A stretch of DNA of 64,000 nucleotides from Chlorogloeopsis fritschii PCC 6912 (GCF_000317285.1 NZ_AJLN01000085.1:1-64000), one strand, 5' to 3'. Counted from the stretch's first letter, positions 26,281 to 36,217 are shown. Notes: a model not told the origin generated them from the sequence alone. A program made the numbers and translations.

Positions 26281-26374
26281 TATATTAAGAAGCTCCTTAA
26301 TAGCAGTTGCACAGGCGGCGCACCACCCGCTACGAATGAAACAAACAGGTCAAATCCTCTTTCCTTCTGCCTCT

Positions 26375-26462
26375 CCGAAGCTTTGAGCCTCCTTGTGGAG
26401 GAGCAACGCTTTCGGAGGAAACCTCCGCACCCTTACGGGAAGACGCCTCCGGCGTCTACAAA
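26375..26462. repeat. Mosaic of GC-rich palindromic modules, third site (inverted)
   Basis: Positions 26384-26442 are the exact reverse complement of 6188-6246 (59 bp). The next module (GACGCCTCCGGCGTC) is again shared. Inner hairpin CGGAGG AAA CCTCCG lies at 26413-26427. Confidence 0.92.
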
Positions 26463-26505
26463 CTTCTCTCTGCCCTCTGACTTATTTCTTGAAAGATAAA
26501 CGATA

Positions 26506-27285
26506 TTACTCCAACAAGTCGGGTTCTTGACGCACAATCATCTCATACAGTGGTTGAAAACTAAACCAACCCATAAAGTGCGAACCAACTTGACTGTGTG
26601 CCAAATGAGCATATTCATGTTGAATGGGAACAGGTTTACCAGCACCCTCTGCCAGTAATTGAGCTTGACAACTGCGCTCCATTGTAATGAACCACCATGC
26701 TGCTTCATCAACAGAGTGGCCAACAGTGAGCAATCCATGATTTTTAAGAATAATGGCTTTATTGTCACCTAGAGTTTTGGCAATGCGCTTGCCCTCTTCT
26801 GGCTGCAAAACTACACCTGTATAATCATCAAATAAGCTGTGGTCTTCATAAAAAGAACAAGCGTCTTGGGTAAGTGGATCAAGCAGACGACCAAGGCTAG
26901 ACCAGCTTTTACCGTAAAGTGAGTGAGCATGGGCTGCTGCTACTACATCAGGGCGGGCGGTATGCACTTGAGAATGGATGGCAAAAGCTGCTTGGTTAAT
27001 TGGGCGATCGCCTTCAATCACTTCACCTTGCTGGTTAACCAAAATTAAGTCACTCACCCGAATTAAACTAAAGTGCATTCCAAAAGAGTTAACCCAGAAG
27101 CAATCAGGGTATTCTGGATCGCGAGCGGTGATATGTCCTGCCACGCCTTCGTTAAATCCAAAGCGAGAAAATAGCCGAAATGCTGCTGCCAGTCGCTGCT
27201 TGCGATGCAGACGTTCTTCTTCTGCTGAAGCAAAGGTGGGAGGCTCAGGCAGATTGGGCTTGTTAAGGGATATAGTTTGCATCAT
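26506..27285 (-). CDS. Class II aldolase/adducin family protein
   Basis: A 259-residue metal-dependent class II aldolase fold protein. Zn ligands are visible as H-A-H in VVAAAHAHSLYG and a third His in ILKNHGLLTVG; the catalytic acid is probably the Glu in RFGFNEGVAGHITAR. Family members cleave sugar phosphates such as fuculose-1-phosphate or ribulose-phosphate, or act as decarboxylases. The long C-terminal part (HEYAHLAHSQVGSHFMGWFSFQPLYEMI) resembles the subgroup often annotated only as class II aldolase/adducin, whose substrate is unknown. The ATG is at 27285, with a second Met following. It is a single gene with no sugar-pathway neighbours, so the reaction cannot be inferred from context. 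Confidence 0.9.
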   Translation of the reverse strand: MMQTISLNKPNLPEPPTFASAEEERLHRKQRLAAAFRLFSRFGFNEGVAGHITARDPEYPDCFWVNSFGMHFSLIRVSDLILVNQQGEVIEGDRPINQAAFAIHSQVHTARPDVVAAAHAHSLYGKSWSSLGRLLDPLTQDACSFYEDHSLFDDYTGVVLQPEEGKRIAKTLGDNKAIILKNHGLLTVGHSVDEAAWWFITMERSCQAQLLAEGAGKPVPIQHEYAHLAHSQVGSHFMGWFSFQPLYEMIVRQEPDLLE

Positions 27286-27454
27286 GGGAACCTAATATTA
27301 AGATGATTGAGTTAAAAATTTAAAGATATTTTGCTTAGTATAATTTTTGAGATTGCTATCACTTTTTAAAATAATTGAAGAATTGGTTATGCACCACTTC
27401 ACTAGTGAAGTAGAAACAGAAATTAACAACACTTACTGAAAAAATTTGTGTACA

Positions 27455-27649
27455 TTATAAATCCTGCCAAGCCTCATCCTCCTCTGGTTTCAACCAGTCT
27501 TTTTCTAAAGAAGATTCACTCAGTATGCTTATTTCTATTTTTTCTTCTAGATATTTAGCCTTAAGAAATTGGATAAAATCAAGCACTTCCACTAAGAGGA
27601 ATTCTAGAGCTTGTTCAATCTCTTTCAGCAGAAAATATTTTATACTCAT
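27455..27649 (-). CDS. DUF2281-like small protein, possible orphan antitoxin
   Basis: A 64-residue acidic protein whose two parts, LLVEVLDFIQFLKAKY and the C-terminal LEKDWLKPEEDEAWQDL, match the general pattern of DUF2281-type proteins. In cyanobacteria these are often the antitoxin half of a pair with a MazF- or PIN-type toxin. No toxin gene adjoins it: the stretch to 27286 is non-coding and the next gene upstream is the divergent CBS gene. So it is either an orphan antitoxin or a plain small protein. There is an ATG start, and the sequence is AT-rich compared with neighbours. Confidence 0.6.
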   Translation of the reverse strand: MSIKYFLLKEIEQALEFLLVEVLDFIQFLKAKYLEEKIEISILSESSLEKDWLKPEEDEAWQDL

Positions 27650-27864
27650 TTTTACTTTATTGTACTGATTTAAAAAATAATTATTCCTTCAATATTTTAC
27701 TAATCTAACAAAATCACGCTAGAAGAACTAACGGGCTTTTTTAAGTGCGATCATATTGCTAGTGGATTGAATTTTACTAGGTTCTACCCAAAGCTACATA
27801 AGTAACAATCTATTTCACTCCATCAAGTTAAGACCTGCAATTTTCTACAATAAACCCAGAGTCA

Positions 27865-28353
27865 TTGATAAAAGGTATCAGCAAGCCCATGCCTAGAACC
27901 GTTGCCGACGTGATGAGCCGCGATCCAATTGTTGTCCACCCAGAAACTCCTCTTCAAGAAGCCATCCATATTTTGGCAGAACGACGCATTAGTGGGCTAC
28001 CTGTTGTAGATGATGCCGGGAAGTTGGTAGGTATTATCTCGGAAACAGATTTGATGTGGCAAGAAACTGGTGTCACTCCTCCGGCTTATATTATGTTTCT
28101 TGATAGCGTCATCTATTTAAAGAATCCTGCTACTTACGAACGTGACTTACACAAAGCACTGGGGCAAACTGTAGGGGAAGTGATGAGTAAAAATCCGATT
28201 ACTATTTCTCCTGACAAACCTCTAAAAGAAGCTGCAAAAATCATTAACGATCGCAAAGTTCACCGCTTACCGGTACTTGACAGCGAGGGCCAAGTTATTG
28301 GTATTCTCACCCGTGGTGACATTATTCGGGCAATGGCAGCAAGCCAAGATTAG
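27865..28353 (+). CDS. Tandem CBS-domain protein
   Basis: A 162-residue protein made of two CBS domains. The first (about 12-65) has VADVMSRDPIVVHPETPLQEAIHIL and ends GIISETDLM. The second (about 100-158) has VGEVMSKNPITISPDKPLKEAAKII and ends GILTRGDIIRAMA. A CBS pair binds adenine nucleotides at the interface and usually regulates a partner enzyme or channel; no partner domain is attached here. The frame opens with TTG at 27865 (MIKGIS), and an ATG eight codons later (MPRTVADVM) is an equally likely start. It is followed by a short repeat tract and then nblB on the same strand, probably a separate unit. Confidence 0.9.
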   Translation: MIKGISKPMPRTVADVMSRDPIVVHPETPLQEAIHILAERRISGLPVVDDAGKLVGIISETDLMWQETGVTPPAYIMFLDSVIYLKNPATYERDLHKALGQTVGEVMSKNPITISPDKPLKEAAKIINDRKVHRLPVLDSEGQVIGILTRGDIIRAMAASQD

Positions 28354-28536
28354 TCATTGGTTATTAGTCATTGGTTAATGGTTAGTAGGGGAGCCAGTTA
28401 GTAGTTAGTAGTTATTCTCCCCTGCACCCCTGCACCTTGTCCCCACCTCCCCTTCCGCGTCTCCGTGTCTTTATCTCCCCTTGTCCTCTTTAATACACGG
28501 TTCATGACAACTATTTTAAAAAAAGAGAGATAAAAA

Positions 28537-29202
28537 ATGAGTGTTACTCCTGATTCTGTAAAGCAATTGCTAAGTTCTGAGGATTTGGGCGATCGCTTGC
28601 GAGCAGTAAATCAAATCCGCCAACTTGAACCAACAATTGGTTTTGAGTTGATACAAAATGCCATTAATGACAGCAATTCTCGCGTGCGATACTCGGCAGT
28701 GAGTCAGTTTGATACATTGGGCGGACAGAATTTAGATTTATCTTTGAATGTGTTGCGCGATCGCTTGCTCAACGATCCGGAACCCGACGTGCAAGCTGCA
28801 GCCGCAGACTGTTTGGGCGCTCTGAAGCTAGATGCAGCTTTTGAAGATTTACAAAACCTTTATCAAACCAGCAATGAATGGATCGTTAAATTCAGTATCA
28901 TTGCGGCTTTGGGAGAGTTGGGCGATCCGCGTTCTTTTGATTTACTTAGACAAGCACTTTCTTCAGATAATGAGTTAGTACAAACTGCTGCTATTAGCTC
29001 CTTTGGAGAATTGGGAAATACACAAGCAATTCCGCTCTTAACTCCCTATGCCAACAATCCAGATTGGCAAGTTCGTTATAGAGTGGTGCAAGCCCTTGCT
29101 AGTTTGGGAGGTGCAGAAGCGAATTCGGTATTGCAAACTCTGGCTAATGATGAAGTAGAAGCTGTTGCGTCTGAAGCGAAGAGAGCTTTGCAATCTAGCT
29201 AA
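28537..29202 (+). CDS. nblB: HEAT-repeat protein, NblB type (phycobilisome degradation)
   Basis: The 221 residues are almost entirely HEAT/PBS-lyase-like repeats of about 30 residues (DSNSRVRYSAVSQFD, DPEPDVQAAAADCLG, NEWIVKFSIIAALGEL, DNELVQTAAISSFGEL, NPDWQVRYRVVQALASLGG). NblB is related to phycocyanobilin lyases and is needed for dismantling phycobilisomes during nutrient stress. The length and the N-terminus (SVKQLLSSEDLGDRLRAVNQIR) fit NblB better than CpcE/CpcF, which also occur next to phycobiliprotein genes, absent here. The ATG follows an AAAGAGAGATAAAA leader. Its 3' end overlaps the end of the convergent Crp/Fnr gene by 8 bp. Confidence 0.82.
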   Translation: MSVTPDSVKQLLSSEDLGDRLRAVNQIRQLEPTIGFELIQNAINDSNSRVRYSAVSQFDTLGGQNLDLSLNVLRDRLLNDPEPDVQAAAADCLGALKLDAAFEDLQNLYQTSNEWIVKFSIIAALGELGDPRSFDLLRQALSSDNELVQTAAISSFGELGNTQAIPLLTPYANNPDWQVRYRVVQALASLGGAEANSVLQTLANDEVEAVASEAKRALQSS

Positions 29203-29926
29203 AAGCTGAATTACCACCCAGCAAGCGCTCGAACTCTCGTTTGACGATTGCATAACACTCACAGGAGGTAGACTCCAAACCTTCTGTGTCAAGAAGAGTC
29301 ATCTTGCCATACTTGTAGCTGATGAACCCTGCTCTCGCGATAGTAGCGGCAACTTCACTCACACTCGCGCGACGCACCCCTAGCATTTGTGCTAGAAACT
29401 CTTGGGTGAGAGGAAATTGATCTGCTCCCACTCGATCGCGAGTCATCAGCATCCACCGACAAAACCGCTGTTCAATCGAGTGCAGGCGGTTGCAAGCAGA
29501 AGATTGAGCGATTAGATTAAATAGCGCTTGCGTGTAGAGTTGCAGCAGTCTGTAAAGCGGGCTACCTGGAGTCACTTCACGTTGAAATACATCCGCCCCC
29601 ATTCTCATCCCTTCACCAGGAATTTGTTGAATAGCCTCACCGGGAATTGAGTTGGCTCCTAAAAATACAGGCAAACCCACCATCCCTTCATTGCCCACCG
29701 TACCCACTTCCACCGCATCCCCACTTTCTACTAAAGAGAGCAGAGAACCGACGCCACTGTTGGGGAAATAGACATATTGGATCGGTTCGTTAGGTGCATA
29801 AAGGATTTGTTTGAAATCTAGAGAGACTAACTCCATGTAAGGCAGGAGGCGTTCGTATTCCTCTGGGGGCAGGGCAGCCAACAGCCGATTTTTAATTGAA
29901 TTACGGGGGTTTTGGGACGCGCACAT
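29195..29926 (-). CDS. Crp/Fnr family transcriptional regulator, third copy
   Basis: This 243-residue regulator has a cNMP-like sensor domain (about 25-130), dimer helix and winged HTH (LTQEFLAQMLGVRRASVSEVAATIARAG). It shares the overall plan with the tandem pair at 715 and 1953, including the FCRWML dimer-helix motif and a CECYAIVKREFERLL ending, but is much more divergent, so it belongs to a broad family rather than the recent duplication. No cAMP-binding signature is evident. It overlaps the end of nblB tail to tail by 8 bp and is divergent from cheB, with a large palindrome in the shared upstream region (30128-30166). Confidence 0.92.
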   Translation of the reverse strand: MCASQNPRNSIKNRLLAALPPEEYERLLPYMELVSLDFKQILYAPNEPIQYVYFPNSGVGSLLSLVESGDAVEVGTVGNEGMVGLPVFLGANSIPGEAIQQIPGEGMRMGADVFQREVTPGSPLYRLLQLYTQALFNLIAQSSACNRLHSIEQRFCRWMLMTRDRVGADQFPLTQEFLAQMLGVRRASVSEVAATIARAGFISYKYGKMTLLDTEGLESTSCECYAIVKREFERLLGGNSAFS

Positions 29927-30127
29927 AAAGAGCCTCTTTGAGCCAGTCTTATCTCTATCAGATAGCTCAAATCATTGGTCGAAACCCTCTGGCGAAAGAT
30001 GAACTCTTTTGTAAATAAACTTTGTACGCTCAGACACATTTCATAAATTTCTCCATACAATGGGGATTGTACTGGAACGTACAATTTCTATTCACTCTCT
30101 ATATCCAGGCACTGTAGTAGCGATGAG

Positions 30128-30166
30128 GCGGCGGGGCAGAAAATCTCCGATTTTCTGCCCCGCCGC
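30128..30166. repeat. Perfect 18-bp inverted repeat between divergent genes
   Basis: GCGGCGGGGCAGAAAATC (30128-30145) and its exact complement (30149-30166) are separated by three bases. It lies between the divergent Crp/Fnr and cheB genes. Flanking ACCT/AGGT forms a further small hairpin to the right. It could be a transcription stop, an operator-like site or a mobile hairpin. Confidence 0.9.
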
Positions 30167-30228
30167 ACCTGCCTGAGGTGATCGCTTACAAAAACATCAG
30201 CAAGCAGAAAAAAAATAAGTAATATTAC

Positions 30229-30873
30229 ATGAGACACAAGGTTATTTCTCACTTTCCTAATGTTGCTTACAACGTAGTAGCGATCGCCGCTTCTAAAGGT
30301 GGGCTAAAAGCCATTAGCAAAATTTTGTCTGCATTGCCAGATGACTTTCCGGCAGCGATCGTGATTGTACAGCATTCATCTCCTCATTACCCCAGCTATC
30401 TAGCAGAAATCTTCAGCCGTCGCACAGCTTTACGGGTAAAGCAGGCAGAGCAAGGAGAGCTTTTACGACCAGGAACAGTCTACACCCCTGTTCCAAACAA
30501 GCACCTGCTGGTTAACCTAGATGGCACTGTATCTCTCTCAGACACACCAAAAGTGAACTTCGTCCGTCCGGCAGCTGATAAACTGTTCGCGTCAGTGGCA
30601 GCTACTTTTCAAAGTCGAGCGATCGCCGTTGTTCTGACTGGTAAAGATAGTGATGGCGCTTTGGGGATACTAGCCATTAAAAAGTATGGCGGTACGGTGA
30701 TCGCTCAAGATGAGGCTAGTTGTGAGTGTTTCAGTATGCCCAAATCTGCGATTGACACAGGGAAAGTCGATTTTGTTTTTCCTCTAGATGCGATCGCCTC
30801 TACCTTGGTAAACCTAGTTATGACAGAAAAAATCGAGCAATTCATCGGAGCGTTAGCTCCGATGAATTGCTAA
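30229..30873 (+). CDS. Stand-alone CheB-type methylesterase domain
   Basis: A 214-residue CheB catalytic domain that would hydrolyse glutamyl methyl esters on chemoreceptors. The active site is visible: Ser in IAASKGGLKAI, His in IVIVQHSSPHY and Asp in VVLTGKDSDGALG. Canonical CheB carries an N-terminal receiver domain that gates the enzyme; here it is absent, and no CheR, CheY or methyl-accepting protein is nearby. It may be a free partner of a phototaxis or chemosensory system elsewhere, or a protein with another role. The motif LTGKDSDG departs from the usual LTGMGxDG. ATG at 30229. The last 35 bp form half of a perfect palindrome shared with the convergent gene. Confidence 0.88.
   Translation: MRHKVISHFPNVAYNVVAIAASKGGLKAISKILSALPDDFPAAIVIVQHSSPHYPSYLAEIFSRRTALRVKQAEQGELLRPGTVYTPVPNKHLLVNLDGTVSLSDTPKVNFVRPAADKLFASVAATFQSRAIAVVLTGKDSDGALGILAIKKYGGTVIAQDEASCECFSMPKSAIDTGKVDFVFPLDAIASTLVNLVMTEKIEQFIGALAPMNC
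30837..30870. terminator. Palindrome at two convergent gene ends, probable bidirectional terminator
   Basis: Two exact 15-bp arms (GCAATTCATCGGAGC at 30837-30851 and its complement at 30856-30870) flank a GTTA loop. The stop codon of cheB is at 30871-30873 and that of the minus-strand coiled-coil gene at 30842-30844, so both reading frames end in or at the hairpin. Confidence 0.8.
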
Positions 30874-31510
30874 AGGGTTGACTCTGGCTAAAGTTAGTTT
30901 GACGAGATAGGTAAGAAGCCCGCAAGCCAATCAAGTGAACTCCAAGTTCATTAAACTGAGCTTGGAGTTTTCTAAATCTAGCCTGAATTTGACAAGCTTG
31001 CTTTCTCAGCATCCCAGATCTTGCCCTAATTTCAGCAACTTGCTCTCTCAGTACTGTATTCTTAGTCTTAAACGCCTCAAGCTCAGTCACCAAGGGATTG
31101 TCTAGAGGGATTGTCGAAGGTGTAACAGAATCCGATTTGTCTATCTGCTCCAACTCTGAAGCCTGGACAGTTGAATTATAGATAAGGCTGAGGAGTTCAG
31201 CTAAAGACTCACTAATAGGCTTTTTACTTACCAAAATGTTTTTAAATAATTGTTTAGCCTCATCAAGTGGTGGCCATTCCGATCTAAGTGCAGCACGCAA
31301 CTCCTTATTTATATAACTCAACTGTTGCTCCATGTCTTGCAGATCCAACTCCTTGTAGTGCAACTCTTGCTTGAGAGTTTCTAGTTGTTCCCACAAAAGC
31401 TCTACTGCATCCTCAAGTTCAGATTTTCCAGCAGAATCAAGGTCTTGTGATTCTGCAAAAGGACTATACTCGCTTGGGTTTAGCATTTTGCATCGATTGC
31501 TTGATTGCAA
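30842..31510 (-). CDS. Coiled-coil protein of unknown function
   Basis: I do not recognise this 222-residue protein. It is acidic in the first half (SAGKSELEDAVELLWEQLETL), with heptad-like segments at about 28-75 and 143-200 (LVTELEAFKTKNTVLREQVAEI), so it is probably a dimeric coiled coil. There is no signal peptide or membrane helix. The ATG is at 31510 or at residue 9 (MLNPSEYSPF). Its tail overlaps cheB by 32 bp tail to tail within a palindrome, an arrangement unlikely to be accidental unless the palindrome was inserted. Being convergent with cheB does not imply shared function. Confidence 0.75.
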   Translation of the reverse strand: MQSSNRCKMLNPSEYSPFAESQDLDSAGKSELEDAVELLWEQLETLKQELHYKELDLQDMEQQLSYINKELRAALRSEWPPLDEAKQLFKNILVSKKPISESLAELLSLIYNSTVQASELEQIDKSDSVTPSTIPLDNPLVTELEAFKTKNTVLREQVAEIRARSGMLRKQACQIQARFRKLQAQFNELGVHLIGLRASYLSRQTNFSQSQPFSNSSELTLR

Positions 31511-31697
31511 TTTTTGTATAGTATCAGATTTCAGTAAAAACCTTGCTGGGCAAATATTTTAGTCTCAGTATGCTTTCAAAATTCAAGCCGGATTTCTATG
31601 CTTGATTGCTTTTGCACAAAACTTCTATGATGATTGAACTATTTAAAATAATAAAGCGTAATTGTTGATATGGCAGTCTAATTACTAATACTTAGTT

Positions 31698-34616
31698 TTA
31701 ATTTTCCTGTAGGGGGCGAATGATGGCTGGAGAAGTAGGTTGCTGTGGCTGAAATATTGCAGCTAATGCTTGCTCTAAAGTTTCTGCCATCACTATTCGG
31801 TTTTCGTAAGCAACAATCACTCTCACAAAAGTTGGCAAGCTATTTTGTTCTGCTTCCAGATATAAAGGTTCGACGTAAAGCAGCGATTGTTCAATCGGTA
31901 TCACCAAAAGATTACCTTGAATTGCTCGCGAACCCTCGCGATTCCACAGAGAAATTTGCTGAGAAATCACCGGATCTTGGTTAATTAAAGCTTCGATTTG
32001 CTGAGTACCATAGACTAATTGCTGTTTCGGGAATTCATATAGCAACAACCTGCCATAATTTTCTCCATCGGAACGTGCTGCCAGCCAAGCAATCAAATTT
32101 GCACGTTGTACAGGCTTAAAAGGCATCAAGAGAATAAACTCTTCTGTTTGCGCTTTTGGCAACTTCATGATCAGGTAGTAGGGTTGTATTTGACGCTGTT
32201 CCCTGCCATAAATTTCTGTAGGTATCTGCCACAAGTCTTCTCGATTGTAAAATACCTGTGGATCGGTCATGTGATACGCCAGCAGTCGTTCTGATTGAAT
32301 ACTGAAGAAATCCAATGGATAGCGAATGTGGCTGCGTAGAGGAAGTGGCATTGCCGAGAGTGGTTTTAGCATTTGGGGAAAAACTTTCCCTAAAGTCGCG
32401 ATAATTGGATCGCTTGGATCGGCAACGTAAAAATTGACTGTGCCATTGTAGGCATCGACAACAACTTTGACAGAGTTACGGATGTAATTAAATCGATTGT
32501 TACCTGGATCGGAATAAGGATAGTGATCGCTTGTGGTGTAAGCGTCAATAATCCAGTAAAGATAAGTTGGTTCGCTTTCTTGTGTTTCGCCTCCCCCATC
32601 AGCAGCAACTAAGTATGCATCGCCGTCGAAACGTAAAAAAGGAGCGATCGCCTGAATTCTTTGGCGGATATTGCGACGAAATAGCAACTTGGTTTGGGGA
32701 GTAAAATTGCGTGTCAGCAGCATTTGCCAATCTTTGAGATACTGAGCAAACAACAAACGCCGCCACATTGCACTTATAGAAATTCCACCCTGTCCGTCAT
32801 AGACGTTATAGACATTCTCATTACCGCTGGGATAATCTAACTCTTGCGTTCTTGTCCCAGTCATGACATAAGTATCACTAATTTCCCCATAATAAATTCG
32901 CGGTTGACCAATGGGAATGCTGGCACGAATTTCCGCTCTTGTAATCTGCAACGAACCTTCTTTATCTCCGTCATTTACCCCAATATCTTTAACGTAATAA
33001 TAAGGTAACCCACCAGGGGCAACTAAATTGACAGGACTAAGTGTAAACCCGTAACCATGAGTATAAACTAGATGCTGGTTAATCCATGTCTGCGCCTGTT
33101 CGGGAACATCGCCGTAGTCTAATTCCCGTGCTGCAATAATAGTTTGCTGATATTCTGTTGTTTGAGTTGTCAAGTCCCGCAAAAGTGTGTAGCGGTCAAT
33201 GTCAGCATCAGGGAACTTGTAGTAAGGTCGAATTTGTTGGAGTTGGCGGTTAGTTTCTAAAAGAGGACGAGTATCCCACAAGCGAATATTGCGAATTGTC
33301 TGGTCATTTTCTTTTAAATCGGCTGCTGTCAATCTACCTCGCGGATCGAAGGTTTCTGCATCAATGGCGTTTAAATTAAATGCCTGACGGGTAAGAGCAA
33401 TGGTACGGGCAATATACGGTCTTTCTCTTGCTAGTTCATTAGGTTGGACAATCAAACGTTGTACTATTGTAGGCAAAATTTCGCCAGAAACTCCTGCTAA
33501 TAACAGATACAGCACCAGCAAGTAAACCAATTGGCGTGGAAAGGGAATAGGTTTTAATCTGATTTGTCTGGAACGAGACAAAACAAATACTCGCCATAGC
33601 AGATAAATAGCGATCGCCACTGCCAAAAAACTCAGGGCAGTATAAATTGGCAACTGTGCGTGCACCTCTGTATAGCTAGCACCGTAGTTGACACCATCGG
33701 TGGAATACAAAAGTTGATAGCGCTGTAGCCAATAATGCAGGGCTAGCGCTAGCATTAGCAAACTCGTTAAACCGTTTAAGTGGAGTCGCTGCTGTACGGA
33801 AAATCCTGGAAACCTTCCCTCACTTAAACTATTGGCAGAGCGTAAATAAATTAATCCTACGGAGATAAGTCCGTATAAAAACAATCCTAATAACCAAAAA
33901 TTTAACAGTTCCCAAATCGGTAGAGAAAATATATAAAAGCTGATATCACGATGGAAAAGTGGATCTTTGTCTTGAAAACTAGTGGCACGGAAATATTGTA
34001 AAATGATAGCCCAGCGTCCTGATAGCAAAAAACCCATCAGCAAACTGATCAGCAGCCCGATCGCCCCTAATAAAAATTGATAATAAATTAAAATTGCGAT
34101 TGTCAAAACTACTAGTAAACCCAGCTGTACAAGGGGAATCGGTATATCCTGCAATTGCAACAGTTGGGCAAATAGCTGGAACTGGGGTGGCAACTGCCAA
34201 GAGGTAGCGGGAAGCTTGATATTTGGATACCAAAAGTTTAAGGCTTTTTGGGCGTAGTAAATCAGAATTAACCCTGCTCCTGCGCTCAATCCCAGTACTA
34301 CTGGCATGAGAAAGCGCAGTTTTAAGGGAAAATTTGTAATATTACTTGTGATGTCTACCCTATACCCTGTACCCGATACCTTATAACCTTGTGGATGTTT
34401 CAGCCGATGTGCGATCGCTAAATTGCCCAATAAAAAAATCACTGAAAAGACAAAAGCGATCGCCCACGTCCCAAATTGCGTTATTAAGCGCAATAAAAAT
34501 TCTTGTAAATATCCAACTTCATCAAACCAGAAAATTTCTGCTGTCAGACGTGAGGCTAATTCAAACATTAACCACAAACCCAACAGCAGCCAAATTAATC
34601 GAGAAATTTGTTTCAT
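31698..34616 (-). CDS. UPF0182 family large membrane protein
   Basis: A large integral membrane protein of 972 residues (ATG 34616; a TTG two codons upstream is also open). The N-terminal third has about seven hydrophobic helices, beginning [16 protein letters not shown], and the rest is a large soluble domain containing [14 protein letters not shown] and [17 protein letters not shown], which are typical of UPF0182. The family occurs in cyanobacteria and actinobacteria and has no established biochemical role. The C-terminal quarter ([45 protein letters not shown]) is also conserved. It is a single gene running away from hemA with a short intergenic repeat tract between. Confidence 0.93.
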   Translation of the reverse strand: MKQISRLIWLLLGLWLMFELASRLTAEIFWFDEVGYLQEFLLRLITQFGTWAIAFVFSVIFLLGNLAIAHRLKHPQGYKVSGTGYRVDITSNITNFPLKLRFLMPVVLGLSAGAGLILIYYAQKALNFWYPNIKLPATSWQLPPQFQLFAQLLQLQDIPIPLVQLGLLVVLTIAILIYYQFLLGAIGLLISLLMGFLLSGRWAIILQYFRATSFQDKDPLFHRDISFYIFSLPIWELLNFWLLGLFLYGLISVGLIYLRSANSLSEGRFPGFSVQQRLHLNGLTSLLMLALALHYWLQRYQLLYSTDGVNYGASYTEVHAQLPIYTALSFLAVAIAIYLLWRVFVLSRSRQIRLKPIPFPRQLVYLLVLYLLLAGVSGEILPTIVQRLIVQPNELARERPYIARTIALTRQAFNLNAIDAETFDPRGRLTAADLKENDQTIRNIRLWDTRPLLETNRQLQQIRPYYKFPDADIDRYTLLRDLTTQTTEYQQTIIAARELDYGDVPEQAQTWINQHLVYTHGYGFTLSPVNLVAPGGLPYYYVKDIGVNDGDKEGSLQITRAEIRASIPIGQPRIYYGEISDTYVMTGTRTQELDYPSGNENVYNVYDGQGGISISAMWRRLLFAQYLKDWQMLLTRNFTPQTKLLFRRNIRQRIQAIAPFLRFDGDAYLVAADGGGETQESEPTYLYWIIDAYTTSDHYPYSDPGNNRFNYIRNSVKVVVDAYNGTVNFYVADPSDPIIATLGKVFPQMLKPLSAMPLPLRSHIRYPLDFFSIQSERLLAYHMTDPQVFYNREDLWQIPTEIYGREQRQIQPYYLIMKLPKAQTEEFILLMPFKPVQRANLIAWLAARSDGENYGRLLLYEFPKQQLVYGTQQIEALINQDPVISQQISLWNREGSRAIQGNLLVIPIEQSLLYVEPLYLEAEQNSLPTFVRVIVAYENRIVMAETLEQALAAIFQPQQPTSPAIIRPLQEN

Positions 34617-34820
34617 ATACAAGGAACTGGGAAGTAGGGATTAGGAACTAAAGACAGTGAACAGTAAACAGTAATCAGTGAACAAAAAAGAAGTCAGAAG
34701 TGGAGATGGAGTTGCTTTGCCAAGGAGTCAAAATGCAATTGGTGAATTCTGGCTCCTGGCTCCTGGATTCTGTTGAGATAACTGATAACTGATAACTGAT
34801 AATTAGCCTCTAGACCCTAC

Positions 34821-36107
34821 TCAACTAAACTGCTCACCTGCATCTAGGTTAAACAACATTTGCAGAGCTTGCATACAACGACGTCTTGCCTCAACATCTT
34901 GCTGCGCTCGCAATTGCACCATCGGATCATGTAAAATTTTGTTAACTATTCCTCGTGTTAAGGCTTCAATCACTTCTTGATGTTTGTCACCGAATTCTGA
35001 ACCCAATCGGGACAAAGCTTTTTCTAATTCTTGTTCCCGAATGGTTTCAATTTTATTTCGCAGACAACTGATAGTGGAGACAGTTTCTAGCGATCGCCAC
35101 CACACATCAAAAGCTTCTACTTCCTGTTCTAAAATCCCTTCAGCTTCTTGTGCCATCTTGCGGCGGCTTTCGTGGTTTTGTGCCACGACTGCCTTCAAAT
35201 CATCCACATTGAACGCTTGCACGTTTGCTAATTCGTTGACATCAGCATGGACGTTACGGGGTACAGAAATATCGATTAACATCAAACCGCGATTCGGTTC
35301 TAAAACCAGTTCTAACTTAGCGCGATCGAGAATCGGATCTGTTGCAGAGGTGCTTGTAAATACTAAGTCACACTCGGAAATTACTGTCATCATTTCCGAG
35401 AGCAGACAAATTTGGATATTGTGTTCGGGGAACTGTTGAGCTAACTCCTGTGCCCGTCCCACAGAGCGATTTAAAATACAAATTTTGGCAGCACCTTTAG
35501 AGACGAGGTGTTGTACCAACAGCCGCGACATCTTGCCAGCGCCCAGAATTGCCACTCGGCAAGCCGCTAAGTTTTCTACCTTCATATGTGCCAATTCCAC
35601 AGCCGCAGAACTGATGGAGACTGCGCCAGTACCAATACTAGTTTCGGTACGTACCCGCTTGCCGGCTGTGATGGCTTGTTTGAATAATCGATTCAAAATT
35701 GTTTTTATACCGTTATATTGTTGCCCCAGTTTATGGGTATTTTTTACCTGGGCAAGAATTTGGCCTTCTCCGAGTACCAAGCTATCTAAACCAGCAGCTA
35801 CCCGCATTAAATGCATAACAGCATCTTGGTGTAACAACACAAATAGATGTTGTCGTAAAAGCGGCGTGGGTATTTTACTGTGTTCTGAGAGAAACTGGCT
35901 GACCTCTCGGACACCTTGCTCAGACTCCTCAGTCACAATGTAAATTTCAAGACGATTACAAGTACTGAGGATGGCAACTTCTTGTATGTGGGGATAACTA
36001 AGCAGGTGTGCGATCGCGCTTTCGGTTTGTGGTTCTGGAATGCTCAGTTTTTCCCGGACTTCTACTGGGGCTGTTCTATGGCTTAACCCCACCACTGCTA
36101 TATTCAT
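34821..36107 (-). CDS. hemA: Glutamyl-tRNA reductase
   Basis: HemA reduces glutamyl-tRNA(Glu) to glutamate-1-semialdehyde with NADPH, the first committed step of haem, chlorophyll and bilin synthesis. The protein has 428 residues, a normal length. The catalytic domain includes [19 protein letters not shown], the active-site Cys in [11 protein letters not shown], and [16 protein letters not shown]. The NADPH domain starts [17 protein letters not shown], and a C-terminal dimerisation helix domain follows. The ATG at 36107 fits the family N-terminus ([14 protein letters not shown]). It lies downstream of glpX on the same strand, an order I recall from other cyanobacteria, with a MITE-like repeat in the 244-bp gap. 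Confidence 0.97.
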   Translation of the reverse strand: MNIAVVGLSHRTAPVEVREKLSIPEPQTESAIAHLLSYPHIQEVAILSTCNRLEIYIVTEESEQGVREVSQFLSEHSKIPTPLLRQHLFVLLHQDAVMHLMRVAAGLDSLVLGEGQILAQVKNTHKLGQQYNGIKTILNRLFKQAITAGKRVRTETSIGTGAVSISSAAVELAHMKVENLAACRVAILGAGKMSRLLVQHLVSKGAAKICILNRSVGRAQELAQQFPEHNIQICLLSEMMTVISECDLVFTSTSATDPILDRAKLELVLEPNRGLMLIDISVPRNVHADVNELANVQAFNVDDLKAVVAQNHESRRKMAQEAEGILEQEVEAFDVWWRSLETVSTISCLRNKIETIREQELEKALSRLGSEFGDKHQEVIEALTRGIVNKILHDPMVQLRAQQDVEARRRCMQALQMLFNLDAGEQFS

Positions 36108-36217
36108 CTGCTAAATCTTAGTTACGAATCGGTGATTGTAATTGGAAATTAAGGAATAGGGAATAAATGGCTGATAGTAGTTAGTGGGTAGTGGATAGTG
36201 GTTAACAACCAAATACT

